Assembly: GCA_032622095.1 (NCBI GenBank)
Contig: CP136068.1
Coordinates: 159,545,465-159,609,464 of the forward strand
DNA from: Siphonodentalium dalli
Taxonomy: Eukaryota > Mollusca > Scaphopoda > Gadilida > Siphonodentaliidae
Reading direction: 5' to 3'
DNA length: 64,000 nt
Shown piece after piece: positions 25,201 to 32,644 of the stretch (the first letter of the stretch is position 1; the number at the start of each line of letters is the position of its first letter). Below the pieces are notes generated by a model, which was given only the letters and a program-made list of their open reading frames with translations, searched no databases and was not told the origin of the DNA. Made by a program: the position numbers and the translations under genes.

Positions 25201-28200
25201 AACGGTATTCGGTCTTAAGAAATCTGCGCGATGTGTCAACGAGATGGACACATTCAAAAGTATGATGAAACGCGTCACCAGTGATGCGAAAGGAGAAGAG
25301 AGCATGTCGGGAGATGAGAGCATGTCGGGAAAAGAGGCTACCATCGACACAGAGTTTGCTCTGTTTCTCAAAAGTTATAGACGATTAATAGAATACCAGT
25401 ATCGATTGAAAACATCACCCATACATAACATGATCATGAAGAAAATGGTCAAACTGACCAAACACGGATATAATAATGAATGGGCTGCAGATGAAGCGAT
25501 GAGAAAATTCAAGAAACTCTTAGAAATAAATCTAACGGTCGAAGATTCAGACAATGATTAAATTTCAATAAACTTCATCAACATGTTATTCTCGTCTTCG
25601 TTATATATCTATAAGTGGGGAGGGGAGATTGTAGAGCGAGAAACGATACATAAATGGTACATTACGAGCCCTAAAATTTGAAGTTTAAATATTGTTCTGT
25701 GTCTTTTTAATTTTCACCCACTGCGTGTGTATTGTGTTTCTTTAACAATCATTCAAAATGAGTGCCGTGTGTCCCTTTAGAGCGCATTGTGCTCCTTTAA
25801 TATTCACACACCAATATTACATAACGTCCCTTACCTCGTGTCACTTTAACATTCCACACCGTGCGTGTATTATCCCCCTTTAATTATGTCATAGCGTTGG
25901 TACATAGAAGACTGTATAACACTATGCCTATGTCTATATATGTTGTCACATCGTGAGTGTATTGTCCACCATTATATTGAAATTTTTGAAATTTTGGAAG
26001 TTTTTGAATTTTTTGAAATTTTTGAATTTTTTGAATTTTTTGAAAGTTTTGAAAGTTTTGGAAATTTTTGAAATTTTTGAAGTTTTTGAAATTTTTGAAA
26101 TATTTGAAGTTTTTGAAATTTTGGAAGTTTTGGAAGTTTTTGAAATTTTTTGGTGATTATGTGTGTGTGTACATACTTGAAAATTTGTTCCATCGAATAT
26201 GTCAGTTAATTCTGGGGTTGTAATTTCGCATCACCCTCTTCGTCCGCTCATGATTCAACATAGTACATCTCAATACTTCCAATAATTCGCGATAATACTC
26301 ACCTGTCATATACTCAATAACTTCATCGTGATAGAGAAGTAAAGAATAAACGCTCTTTATTATTCATGTAAGAGTAATGGTGACGAATTATTTCAGGTAT
26401 GACAATTATATGATGTATGGGTTGTGTCTGATTGATAAACACTGGAATGTATGCATTCATACCGATGGTCACAATGTCCAAAATTACAGCAACTCGGACC
26501 TGTCCATACACATATAATTGGTATAAAGCTATTTCATGAACAATATTTAAAATTTGGTTGAACAAAAATACCGAAAGATATTACACTCAAATAATTTAAA
26601 AAATTTTAATACCGAGATTATCCGAAACCGAAAACTCATTATAAATTTTTTAGATTAAAACTTTTTTTTTTGAAAATTTTGAAAAAAATATTTTGGGTTT
26701 TGAATTTTTTTTTTGGGAATATTTTATTACAACCAATTTTAGACCCAACAAATCTATTTTTAGATGTGGATGTAACAAGCCCCCCATACTACTGATGTGA
26801 CGTAACTCTATTTAACTGCTAACCAATTTGTATATATGGATTATGTGGCGTCGCTTATATGTCAGATTTATAGGTATTAGACTGTCACTAAGATGCGGTT
26901 TAATTAATAACTATGATATTATTTGGTTGGTTTGATGTTAAACCCCTGTCACACTCAGACCGGCGCTTGCAGGAGGAGCGCCGAAAACTGTCCCAAATTG
27001 TCAAACTTTTAAAACAAACTATGCTCATATTGAGTAACACGGAGGAGGAGCGCCGAAAACTGTCCCAAATTGTCAAACTTTTAAAACAAACTATGCTCCT
27101 ATTGCGTTCCTACTTTGTCAAGTCTCACGCTCTTATTGCGTTCAAGTCGCTGTCATTGTGATGCTAGTACGTTCTCAATACGTTTGCAAAACGCTCTCTG
27201 CGCGGGCGCGGAGAGTATAAATAGCGTCTCCTGCGTTCTCCAGTCATAGTCAGTTTTTAGTTTGTGGGGAATATACCCAACAATCCGCAATAGATTAGCT
27301 GTCCGATTAAATCACTATCAAACTCCGCTGCGATCAGACCGGGGCTTGAATTGCGCTGTAAAATTATCATAGCGCCGAGCAAAGCGCACTAAGGTATCTA
27401 AGAACCGATTGGTGACGCAGTAACGTCGCAGTTGACACTGGCTAGGACGGGATAGGGTCCCCGTGATCGCCTCTGAGCGCCAGAGTGCCGCGTTTGTTTT
27501 GTGCATGCACAAAACAAGCGCAGATGTTCGGCGTTCTGACCAGGCGCAGTACCGTCGCCACGACAGCTCAACGCGAACGACATGAGCGCCCCGTTGACGT
27601 AGCAAGGACTGATACAAGCTACTCGTGGTCATAGCAAGAATTCATCTGCAACTGCAGTAAGCTTACTACGCCTTGGGCAGAACGCAGAGCCTCTGCGCTT
27701 GTTTTGTGCATACACAAAACAAGCGCGGCGCTCTGGTGCATGTGGGCGACCATGGATACCCTCGCCTGTCGTAGCCAGTGTCCACTGCGTCACCAATCGG
27801 TTCTTGGATACCTTAGTGCGTTTAGGTGTGCGCTTTGATACTTTTGCAGCGCAATGCAAGCGCCGACCTTAGTGTGACAGGGGTTTTACAGGCCTAATCT
27901 CAGCGCTCGTAACATCATCTCTGTCCTTCGGTATAAAACCAACCAAGCAATAGCCTCTATGTACTGCTGACACTTGCCCCATCCATATGTTGTATCTACT
28001 CCAGGAGTGGGAGGACGCACGGCTAAAGTGGGATGCAAATAACTCGGTAGATGTCATCTATGATTCGCAGGGTCAGACATGGACACCGCCAATCATCCAT
28101 AGCAACAGGTTAGAGTTATATCAACCAATGGTTCGTTAAGTTTGGGCTTTCACGCCACGACAGTGTTAGAATACCAAGATACCATCATTTATAAGGACTA

Positions 28201-31200
28201 ACCCCATTAATGGTCGCGTGCGATCAGATACAGTGATGCTTATGTTTGTGGTCATGTCATATATGTTTTTCGATACATTTAGCTGATTGTAACATGTGTA
28301 CTTTATTAAAGATGTTCGTGTACAATTGCAAATTCAAATTCAAATTCATCACAAATTACGAACGATACGAATGATAGCAATATATTTATTTCAGTTCTCC
28401 CGAAAATCAGCACGTTCTGAACGTTTAATATATGTTTTAGGTTCCTAATCGGCTCAGAATTGCCTCATTCGGCGTCCATAACGAACTGATAATGAGATTG
28501 TTTCCGCGCCATAGTCGACTCATAATGATTTTGTATAAGTTCATTATGGGCCAAAATAACACGACTAAACCAACTCACGACTTGCCAGATGTAGGCTCTT
28601 TCAAATGTGTTTCACTGTGGCCCGCAAAACAGACAGGAATAACGGATATAAGTCCAATATGGGTTTATTTAAGAATAAAATAAACCTATGTGTATATTAT
28701 AAGTCGCTCGAGGATTTGTTGTATATTTATTGTATTCTCATCAACTGTTTACGCCACTATATAGACCATATCCTCACGCACATATAACAGAATGTGTTAC
28801 TCCACTCTCAAGATGTTAATCTAATTTCAGCACGACGTCATGACATCATAAGTATGTTTGGGTCATTCTGCTTGTGTTTGTTGTTTTTTGTCATCCCTGT
28901 GTCATATTGATTTAACTAAGTATGAACTAGGGTAGTGATACAGTGGTATAGATAGGAAAATAAGGGTTCTAAATTTGAACAAAATCTCCTTTTGGTAGGG
29001 GTATATCAAGTGTAGTGAGGCGTAGAACTATATCGTTGAGTTTTTCGTATATACATATTATTGGCTTATTTCATGGTTACTTATATCATTCGCAATGAAT
29101 TAAAATTGACGAAAATTCCAAAATATATCGATTGTACCATTTCAGAAAACACTGTGGCTGAATTACGCACACACTATTTATTACATTTTCGGGAGAGATA
29201 GAGGGAGGGAGGGATATAGAGAGATGATTTATTGACAAAGAGCAATTCCAACAATATATGCACACATAATAGTGAAGATAATGAGGTTCATACATATTAA
29301 AAGAGAAAAAAACTAAATTTATGCTAACCCATTTGGGATAACGATCCACCAGACGGGCTGAGTGCTCCTTGTCTGGGGAGGGCATAGCCATGAATTGGCT
29401 CTCTTGCTGCCCACCCCAACTAGTCATTAAAATAATACTCTGCTCTGTGTGGAAGCTGCGTGGCCGTTGGCACATTGTATAGAATAACTGTGGTCAATTA
29501 TAGGATATACAATTTGGTGTATTGGATCATTTGGAAACTAATTGGGAATCAAGGGAACATACGGATGAGCAACCACGCGAGTTTAACTGATATATGTATA
29601 TGTAATGATTGATTGGTCATATCACGCAATACTCTTTATGTATTAGTTTTATTTACACTCATTAATTAGAAGAGCCAGGGTCAGAGAATAAGGTGAATAA
29701 CTCGCGAGGTTCGATTGGATGAGATCCAGTCAGAACGTCACACTTTACCTGAAGCAATGTATGACGGGAAATGTCTTTGGCGTAGTTGAATACTATATGC
29801 CACGAGAGCCATATATATTTATATAATATATACATATACATTAATACCCTAAGTAATCGACACTTTATCTACGGCAGAATTATGGGTAAGGGGAGAGCTT
29901 TCCGATGAATGGCAAAAAGCCATATTTCCGACTAAATCCTGAAAAGTTACCCATAATTCTGCTGTAGTTAAATAGTCGATTACTTAGGGCATTACTGTAT
30001 ATGATAGGGACGCATTGTTGGGCAAAACATGACGACAACGTTTCAATGGGAGACTCGCATATATGAGAGAATGCACTGATATTGAATGATGCACCATCGC
30101 AGCTCACACCATGAAACCCACTTGAAAGAGTTAATTCTTACGTTCCAGTCATGGATCGATGACATTGCTTCGATCACCCGATGTTCCAATACAGATCAGC
30201 TCGACCGGAAAACTTAACTGGAGATTCCTGGGTAATATCATGACGTCATGTGAAATGACCGCCGATAATTTTCCATTTGACGAACACCAGTGTAAAATCA
30301 AATTCGAAGTTGTCGGGTATACAGCTGAGTTCGTCCGGATCGCTGTTCCCAACGGGTTGGTGACTGCCAACTTAAGGTACGCAAGTAGTCTGTATATATA
30401 CCCATTCTAGATAACGTGTGGAATTTCTCACACAAACAATCACCTATCGCGCGGCTTAATCTCGAAAGTGTCGTAGATTGAGGCGCGATATGCAGTCACG
30501 GTTAGATTGGCTGTCAGCGTGAGGTGGACCGTAATGACAGCTGTTCCATCATATGTGTTTTTGTTTTATTATTGTATTATTTATTATTTTATATAGTTTT
30601 GTATTCCGCATTAGTGTTATACAGTGCAGGAAAAGGCGTTCAAAATAAATTGAACAGAAATACAATAAGTATATGTCCCTGCCGCTGATGAATGCGGCAC
30701 ATTGGAACAATGCATGCTATAGTCTTACAATGTTTACCAACTCCTCTTGTTATGATAATGGATAACATGCCAAATCATTTGTAAATGTGCTTGATACAGT
30801 ACCAGTGTTTGTACTGTCGTATAATAATGTATCGTGTTTTTCTTAAGCAAAAACAAGGACTGGGTTCTTGCAACAGGCGACACAGACACCAGTAGTCTGC
30901 CTGAAACGGTATCCTACGCAGTCCTGCCATTCACAGTAACCAGACAGCCAATGTCCTTCCTCGTCGCCAATGTTATACCTGCCATTGTCGCAGCGCACAT
31001 GGGGCCGTTGGTATTCTACCTACCGCCAAGCTCTGGAGAACGCATGGGGTACATCGTCACGGTGTTCCTCGCTTTCGTGTTCATGAACACTTCTGTGAAT
31101 ACAATGCTACCAGCTCAGTCGGGAACACTATCATCACTGGGTATGTGCATTTGATTAATCAAAATTATCATAAATCACTATTGTACGCGAAGGTCTATAC

Positions 31201-32368
31201 ACTCAACAATTACCCAACGGCGGTGTAATTGTATATGTAGCTACGCTTACTGAATTGTATAATTGGTTCTACTCAACGTGTTGGGTAAACTTTCTGCAAC
31301 ACTTTGAAGTGAAGTCTGCCCACAACATATAGCAACCGGGGAGCGGCGGTCCATCTAACTTTCAAGAATTTGTCATCAAATCCCCTATTCTCTATATATT
31401 AATATACTATTCAATATGTTGATATATGTTAAAACAATACATTACATATAAGGGATTTGGGGACAAGTTATGTAAAACTTACATACATGGAGTTCCGATA
31501 TTAAAGATGATACCTAGACGCAATCATGAATATAACAAGTTATGTATTGATTTATTTTCGATTTCTAGCAGGTGTTGGTAGAATGGGTAGAGCATATATA
31601 TAACGTACGTGAATATAACGGATATAGCATGAGGAGTGTTAGCGATAGTCTATTTTAAATCCATGATTGTGTGTGGGGGACTGAAGAGTAGTTATATACA
31701 TATATATATATATGGAAATTATAACAACTGACAGCACACATGTAAATGGTGAGAAAGGTATAGTTGGTGGTTTTGGGAAATAGTAAATAGGAAGGGGTCG
31801 CAATGTTTGCGCCGGCCTAATGCGACGGAATTACCGATGCTCCACATGTTACTCGCTTGTTCGTTAAACATCAGTGTAAAGGTAAATAGATGTATTCTGA
31901 ACTATTCTTCCGTGTTTCCCTTGTTCTTAAGACACAGTTGCGGAAATGCAACGCAATTACACATCGCATCTACAACGTGCCTTTCATTGTATTACAGCCT
32001 TATACCTTCAACTACTGGGTTTGAATGGCGTGCTATGCATTCTGTTCTCAATGTGGAACATGGTAGTCAGTAACCGTGGTGACAAACCCGTTCCAAGTGT
32101 AACGCAACTCATCATCCGGCTGATCAAAACACCTTCACAGCAAACAAGTGAGAGAAAAGTACAACCGATCCCTGATATCGATATAATCATCAAACCGGAC
32201 CAATACACCAATAATATGATCATCAAACCGGACCAATACGATACACACGTCGGAAACGTATCATGGAAACAGGTGGCGGAGCTATATGACGTGATATGTT
32301 TAGTAATATTATCTGTGTACAACATTTGCCTCACGCTTGTGTTTGCTGGGAAAATGAACTTAATCTGA
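19042..32368 (+). CDS. Cys-loop ligand-gated ion channel, six exons (composite)
   Basis: Exons 19042-19202, 21065-21109, 28005-28108, 30149-30376, 30848-31140 and 31998-32368 join in consistent phases (0, 0, 2, 2, 1). They encode about 400 residues of a nicotinic-type pentameric channel subunit. The ligand-binding domain has a 13-residue Cys-loop with FPFD. M1-M3 follow the nicotinic pattern, the M3-M4 loop is short (about 75 residues) and M4 ends close to the C-terminus. M2 carries Glu at -1' (SGERMG...), predicting a cation channel. The binding site is not that of an acetylcholine receptor: against the alpha7 pattern, W55 is Phe, Y93 is Ser, W149 is Val, and loop C lacks paired Cys. There is no signal peptide at the start. 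The phase-1 entry continues from the mucin-like, EGF and lectin exons, so the product is inferred to be a chimeric adhesion-type channel. Confidence 0.88.
19365..19680. repeat. Dispersed repeat family 3, copy 1
   Basis: Contains TGTTCTCCCGAAAACCCGCA near the left end, ACAAATAAGCCAACTCACGA, and repeated GCAGATTATGTGCGG words. Related copies lie at 28385-28665 (same strand) and 48510-48765 (opposite strand). Probably a non-autonomous element. Its termini are not resolved. Confidence 0.65.
19797..20232. repeat. Array of short palindromes (CTAAAGAGCGGTATACC dyads)
   Basis: About ten copies of the dyad AGAGCGGTATACCGCTCT, each flanked by CTAA/TTAG, spaced 20-60 bp and partly degraded. Because the unit is itself a palindrome, the array can form a row of cruciforms or hairpins. 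It lies in the intron between channel exons 1 and 2. Confidence 0.85.
21065..21109 (+). CDS. Channel exon 2: loop D strand
   Basis: 45 bp in phase 0 at both ends (acceptor TTTACAG, donor CTG|GTGAGT). Encodes DIEQQVVKFQAFIGL. This is the beta2 strand of the ligand-binding domain. The residue at the nicotinic W55 position, counted back from the conserved Trp starting the next exon, is Phe. A 45-bp microexon for this segment is typical of nicotinic receptor genes. Confidence 0.85.
21972..21977. repeat. Left target-site duplication of the Polinton-like element
   Basis: GATATG immediately outside the left terminal inverted repeat. The matching position at the right end (26794-26799) is GATGTG, identical at 5 of 6 bases. 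A 6-bp duplication is what Polinton integrases generate. Confidence 0.7.
21978..23049 (+). repeat. Left terminal inverted repeat
   Basis: Matches the complement of 25712-26793 with scattered substitutions and small length differences in A/T runs. It contains an AT-rich tip, a block around GGACAGGTCCGAGTCGCTGT, a low-complexity TTTCAAAAACTTC tract (22618-22780) and a series of CACTTTAAC/TTAAAG(G/T) words toward the inner edge. The match ends at GTGGGTGAAA. Frames inside it (22205-22387, 22614-22808) are mirrored at the right end and look non-functional. Confidence 0.88.
23050..23216. mobile_element. MITE family 1, copy B (inside the Polinton-like element)
   Basis: A long hairpin with arms TTTTCAGGATTTAGTCGGAA and its complement around CGGAAAGCTCTCAGTGAGAG. 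The right half continues to TTAGGGCATTACTGTA. The left outer third is missing, and the copy starts exactly where the left inverted repeat ends. Because the right inverted repeat has no copy, this MITE is not part of the element's ends and probably inserted later. Confidence 0.8.
23475..23678 (+). CDS. Single C2H2 zinc-finger protein, 67 aa
   Basis: Residues 5-25 form a classical finger YQCEECSSVYAW...LKRHIKVKH with spacing C-x2-C-x12-H-x4-H. A Gln-rich tract follows (about residues 34-48), then the frame runs into a TTTGCTCATTTTTT minisatellite that gives FAHFFCPFAHFFCSFAHF and a stop. The C-terminus is therefore probably not original, and this may be a truncated version of a longer protein. 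It lies just inside the left end of the Polinton-like element. A second finger of identical spacing is encoded at 24986. Likely role: DNA binding for the element. The exact family is unknown to me. Confidence 0.6.
   Translation: MKYQCEECSSVYAWQDSLKRHIKVKHKPSEQQQQQYHQPQQQQHSFAHFFCPFAHFFCSFAHFSHPL
23612..23668. repeat. TTTGCTCATTTTTT minisatellite
   Basis: Four copies of a 14-15-bp unit TTTGCTCATTTTTT(T)GC at the 3' end of the zinc-finger frame. Probably a slippage expansion that altered the protein's C-terminus. Confidence 0.7.
23830..24294 (+). CDS. Membrane-anchored protein with PC4-like C-terminal domain
   Basis: 154 residues, the longest plausible protein start in the element (an internal Met at residue 18 is an alternative). 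Residues 42-60 are hydrophobic (WIGITIMVISVSLPFILV), a single predicted membrane segment. Residues 96-150 read WTIRSNITVTL...IYTDIRRVV...IGIPLNLNQWSIFKHIFSDI + NKTI. This follows the PC4/Sub1 ssDNA-binding core: beta-strands, a D-I-R motif, a G-I-x-L-x-x-x-Q-W turn, then an amphipathic helix ending D-I. I recognised this by motif only. A membrane anchor joined to a PC4 fold is unusual. Codons are intact with no stop. Possible roles are genome or virion-membrane association. If the PC4 reading is wrong, it is an unknown single-pass membrane protein. Confidence 0.5.
   Translation: MSPDIKINKSKLYTRTIMDNRTSTLANTFQTERGRLQVNLLKWIGITIMVISVSLPFILVPKKIPRESVDYELLHTNMSHPNDYEQHPCVFVKKWTIRSNITVTLCNNQGHIYTDIRRVVNNTPTIIGIPLNLNQWSIFKHIFSDINKTIREEE
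24475..24797 (+). pseudogene. Frame-disrupted Lys-rich protein of the element
   Basis: An ATG at 24475 opens a frame that stops after about 24 codons. A second frame, one step over, runs from 24510 to 24797 without its own ATG and encodes 95 residues with acidic (NSDSEED) then basic (NNKKKMKRKVSYD) segments. The frames overlap at an A-run, which suggests a 1-base indel in one ancestral gene. The basic C-terminus could be a nuclear-localisation or DNA-binding tail. Family not recognised. Confidence 0.4.
24966..24987 (+). promoter_or_regulatory. Copy of a 21-bp terminal-repeat motif before the second zinc-finger gene
   Basis: CTTCCAATAATTCGCGATAA + T ends at the ATG of the zinc-finger frame at 24986. 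The same 21 bases occur in both terminal inverted repeats (26275-26296 in this orientation, complement near 22473-22495). A shared site within the two ends and one gene start suggests a promoter element or protein-binding site of the element. The function is inferred only from recurrence. Confidence 0.35.
24986..25561 (+). CDS. C2H2 zinc-finger protein with acidic region, 191 aa
   Basis: Residues 4-24 form one finger HGCHLCGIILST...LQRHKQIKH with C-x2-C-x12-H-x4-H, the same spacing as the frame at 23475. It is followed by a long acidic Asp/Glu/Ser segment (about residues 38-70, 98-118) and a C-terminal region with helices (FLKSYRRLIEYQYRLKTS, MRKFKKLLEIN). Layout: N-terminal DNA binding plus acidic tail, as in regulators or in DNA-binding proteins of large DNA elements. 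It overlaps an 80-residue frame (24805-25047) in another phase, which may be the displaced 5' part of the same gene. The frame is uninterrupted, so it could be functional. Confidence 0.55.
   Translation: MHGCHLCGIILSTNYNLQRHKQIKHGVMSETKTTLFREDTDDLESDEAVLDSDEDERGTISDSEDDNVVGSRTVFGLKKSARCVNEMDTFKSMMKRVTSDAKGEESMSGDESMSGKEATIDTEFALFLKSYRRLIEYQYRLKTSPIHNMIMKKMVKLTKHGYNNEWAADEAMRKFKKLLEINLTVEDSDND
25712..26793 (-). repeat. Right terminal inverted repeat
   Basis: Complement of 21978-23049. It begins TTTCACCCACTGCGTGTG at its inner edge and ends CAAGCCCCCCATACTACT. It includes the low-complexity GAAATTTTTGAAG tract (25978-26150), the source of a spurious Phe/Glu-rich open frame. Differences from the left copy are few, so either the insertion is young or the ends have been homogenised. 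Confidence 0.88.
26794..26799. repeat. Right target-site duplication of the Polinton-like element
   Basis: GATGTG directly after the right inverted repeat, differing from GATATG at the left end by one A/G transition. Confidence 0.7.
26972..27105. repeat. 69-bp direct duplication inside the TTA element
   Basis: Two consecutive copies of a segment starting GGAGGAGCGCCGAAAACTG and ending AACAAACTATGCTC. They produce a short open frame (26913-27161) that I do not consider a gene. Confidence 0.8.
27216..27256 (+). promoter_or_regulatory. Core promoter: TATA box plus initiator
   Basis: TATAAATAG at 27216-27224 in a GC-rich context (GCGCGGAGAG upstream) is followed 34 bp later by TCAGTT (27250-27255), an initiator-like start. 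The spacing is normal for RNA polymerase II core promoters. No obvious gene follows, so the element may carry a promoter captured from a host gene or drive a non-coding transcript. Confidence 0.45.
28005..28108 (+). CDS. Channel exon 3: WxD and loop A region
   Basis: 104 bp, enters in phase 0 (acceptor CTACTCCAG) and leaves in phase 2 (AACAG|GTTAGA). Encodes EWEDARLKWDANNSVDVIYD and TWTPPIIHSN. The W-x-D-x-R-L-x-W signature is conserved in nicotinic-type subunits. In loop A, the usual W-x-P-D-x-x-x-Y-N is changed: P for D, and Ser where Tyr93 contacts acetylcholine. Confidence 0.88.
28385..28665. repeat. Dispersed repeat family 3, copy 2
   Basis: Shares TCTCCCGAAAATCAGCAC, ACTAAACCAACTCACGACTT and GTAGGCTCTTTCAAA with 19365-19680. 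Diverged. Lies in the intron after channel exon 3. Confidence 0.6.
29837..29999. mobile_element. MITE family 1, copy C (complete, 163 bp)
   Basis: Both terminal repeats are present: TACATTAATACCCTAAGTAA at the left, and at the right the complement of TACAGTAATGCCCTAAGTAA. The inner halves also pair (GCAGAATTATGGGTAA with TTACCCATAATTCTGC). This copy defines the family ends for the truncated copies at 10163 and 23050. No coding capacity. Located in the intron before channel exon 4. Confidence 0.85.
30053..30080. repeat. Fragment of the 75-bp hairpin module
   Basis: ACTCGCATATATGAGAGAAT + GCACTG matches one arm of the hairpin carried by the TTAA elements. The other arm is absent. Confidence 0.6.
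30149..30376 (+). CDS. Channel exon 4: Cys-loop and loop B
   Basis: 228 bp, phase 2 at both ends (acceptor CGTTCCAG, donor TTAAG|GTACGC). Encodes the central ligand-binding domain including CEMTADNFPFDEHQC. These are the two Cys-loop cysteines exactly 13 residues apart with the diagnostic F-P-F-D. It continues KIKFEVVGYTAEFVRIAV. Seven residues after the second Cys, where acetylcholine receptors have Trp149 of loop B, there is Val. Confidence 0.93.
30848..31140 (+). CDS. Channel exon 5: end of binding domain, M1, M2
   Basis: 293 bp, enters in phase 2 after TTTTTCTTAAG and leaves in phase 1 (CTGG|GTATGT). The acceptor CTTAAG rather than the ACAAG ten bases later is chosen because only it keeps the frame. 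The loop C stretch (DWVLATGDTDTSSLPE) has no vicinal Cys. M1 is SFLVANVIPAIV...LVFYLP. M2 begins SGERMGYIVTVFLAFVFMNT: Glu at -1', Thr at 6', Leu at 9' and Thr at 20' where alpha7 has Glu. Confidence 0.92.
31998..32368 (+). CDS. Channel exon 6: M3, cytoplasmic loop, M4, stop
   Basis: 371 bp from acceptor GTATTACAG (phase 1) to a TGA at 32366-32368. M3 is LYLQLLGLNGVLCILFSMWN. The cytoplasmic loop (about 75 residues) contains a direct internal duplication IIKPDQY...IIKPDQY made by a 30-bp tandem repeat near 32190-32247. M4 is LYDVICLVILSVYNICLTLV and ends six or seven residues before the C-terminus (AGKMNLI). The loop is short compared with vertebrate nicotinic subunits. Confidence 0.92.
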
Positions 32369-32644
32369 TCAGATTTTAAAAGGTGACACCTAAGGAACAT
32401 CATGATCATGCACATGTATGTCACACAGAGTAATCAGACTCTCGCGATACTTATGTGCACACTGAAGTACTGACCTGAGTACTACATATTATATGTTGAC
32501 GTGATTTTTCTTATATTATCGCGCCAGCGGCATTATCAACGGGGAGAGACTTAGCATTCAGCAAATGACAGATTCGTTTGCAATGAAGCGTATTCCTATA
32601 CATCGCACTTATATACTTTCAGAATTTAAGAACGCTCTGTCTTA

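Larger units (their letters stand above)
21978..26793. mobile_element. Non-autonomous Polinton/Maverick-like element, 4.8 kb
   Basis: The terminal inverted repeats are about 1.08 kb each, start 5'-AGTAGTATGGGGGGCTTG and end in the exact complement. They are flanked by a near-perfect 6-bp direct repeat. Polintons have long inverted repeats beginning with AG and 6-bp duplications, so structure and termini fit. The internal 2.66 kb has only small frames: two C2H2 zinc-finger proteins, a membrane-anchored PC4-like protein and two other frames. I see no protein-primed DNA polymerase, retroviral-type integrase, packaging ATPase, protease or capsid frame. It therefore looks like a deletion derivative or a mini-element mobilised in trans. 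It sits in the intron between channel exons 2 and 3. Alternative: an unrelated DNA transposon with long inverted repeats. Confidence 0.72.
26941..27885. mobile_element. Non-autonomous DNA transposon with TTA duplication (Harbinger-like), 945 bp
   Basis: Ends AACCCCTGTCACACT(C/A)AG and its complement ...CTTAGTGTGACAGGGGTT, followed inward by CGGCGCTTGCA. Flanked by TTA on both sides (26938-26940 and 27886-27888), the 3-bp duplication typical of PIF/Harbinger. The inside is GC-rich. A second inverted pair (around 27390-27470 and 27755-27830, containing ACCGATTGGTGACGCAGT and its complement) and two matching ACAAAACAAGCGC hairpins indicate a nested foldback. No transposase frame. The frames at 27318-27632 and 27629-27859 (-) are side effects of the GC-rich palindrome. 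Confidence 0.7.

Noticed and set aside
25953..26156. Phe/Glu-rich 67-residue frame in the right inverted repeat
   Set aside because: Arises from a GAAATTTTTGAAG low-complexity tract. The mirrored frame at 22614-22808 differs in length and composition.
27318..27859. Minus-strand GC-rich frames (104 and 76 codons)
   Set aside because: They lie in the nested palindromes of the TTA element. Both strands are stop-poor because of base composition, and no domain is visible.
29086..29475. 129-codon minus-strand frame with AATAAA downstream on that strand
   Set aside because: No recognisable domain. The composition suggests a retroposed 3' end, but without a second copy or tail I could not support an element.
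30834..30858. Alternative acceptor AACAAG before GACTGG for channel exon 5
   Set aside because: It would leave the junction with exon 4 out of frame. The CTTAAG acceptor ten bases upstream restores phase 2.
19042..32368. Assignment as a nicotinic acetylcholine receptor alpha subunit
   Set aside because: Loop C has no vicinal cysteines and most of the aromatic box is replaced. Only the broader nicotinic-type Cys-loop channel label is supported.
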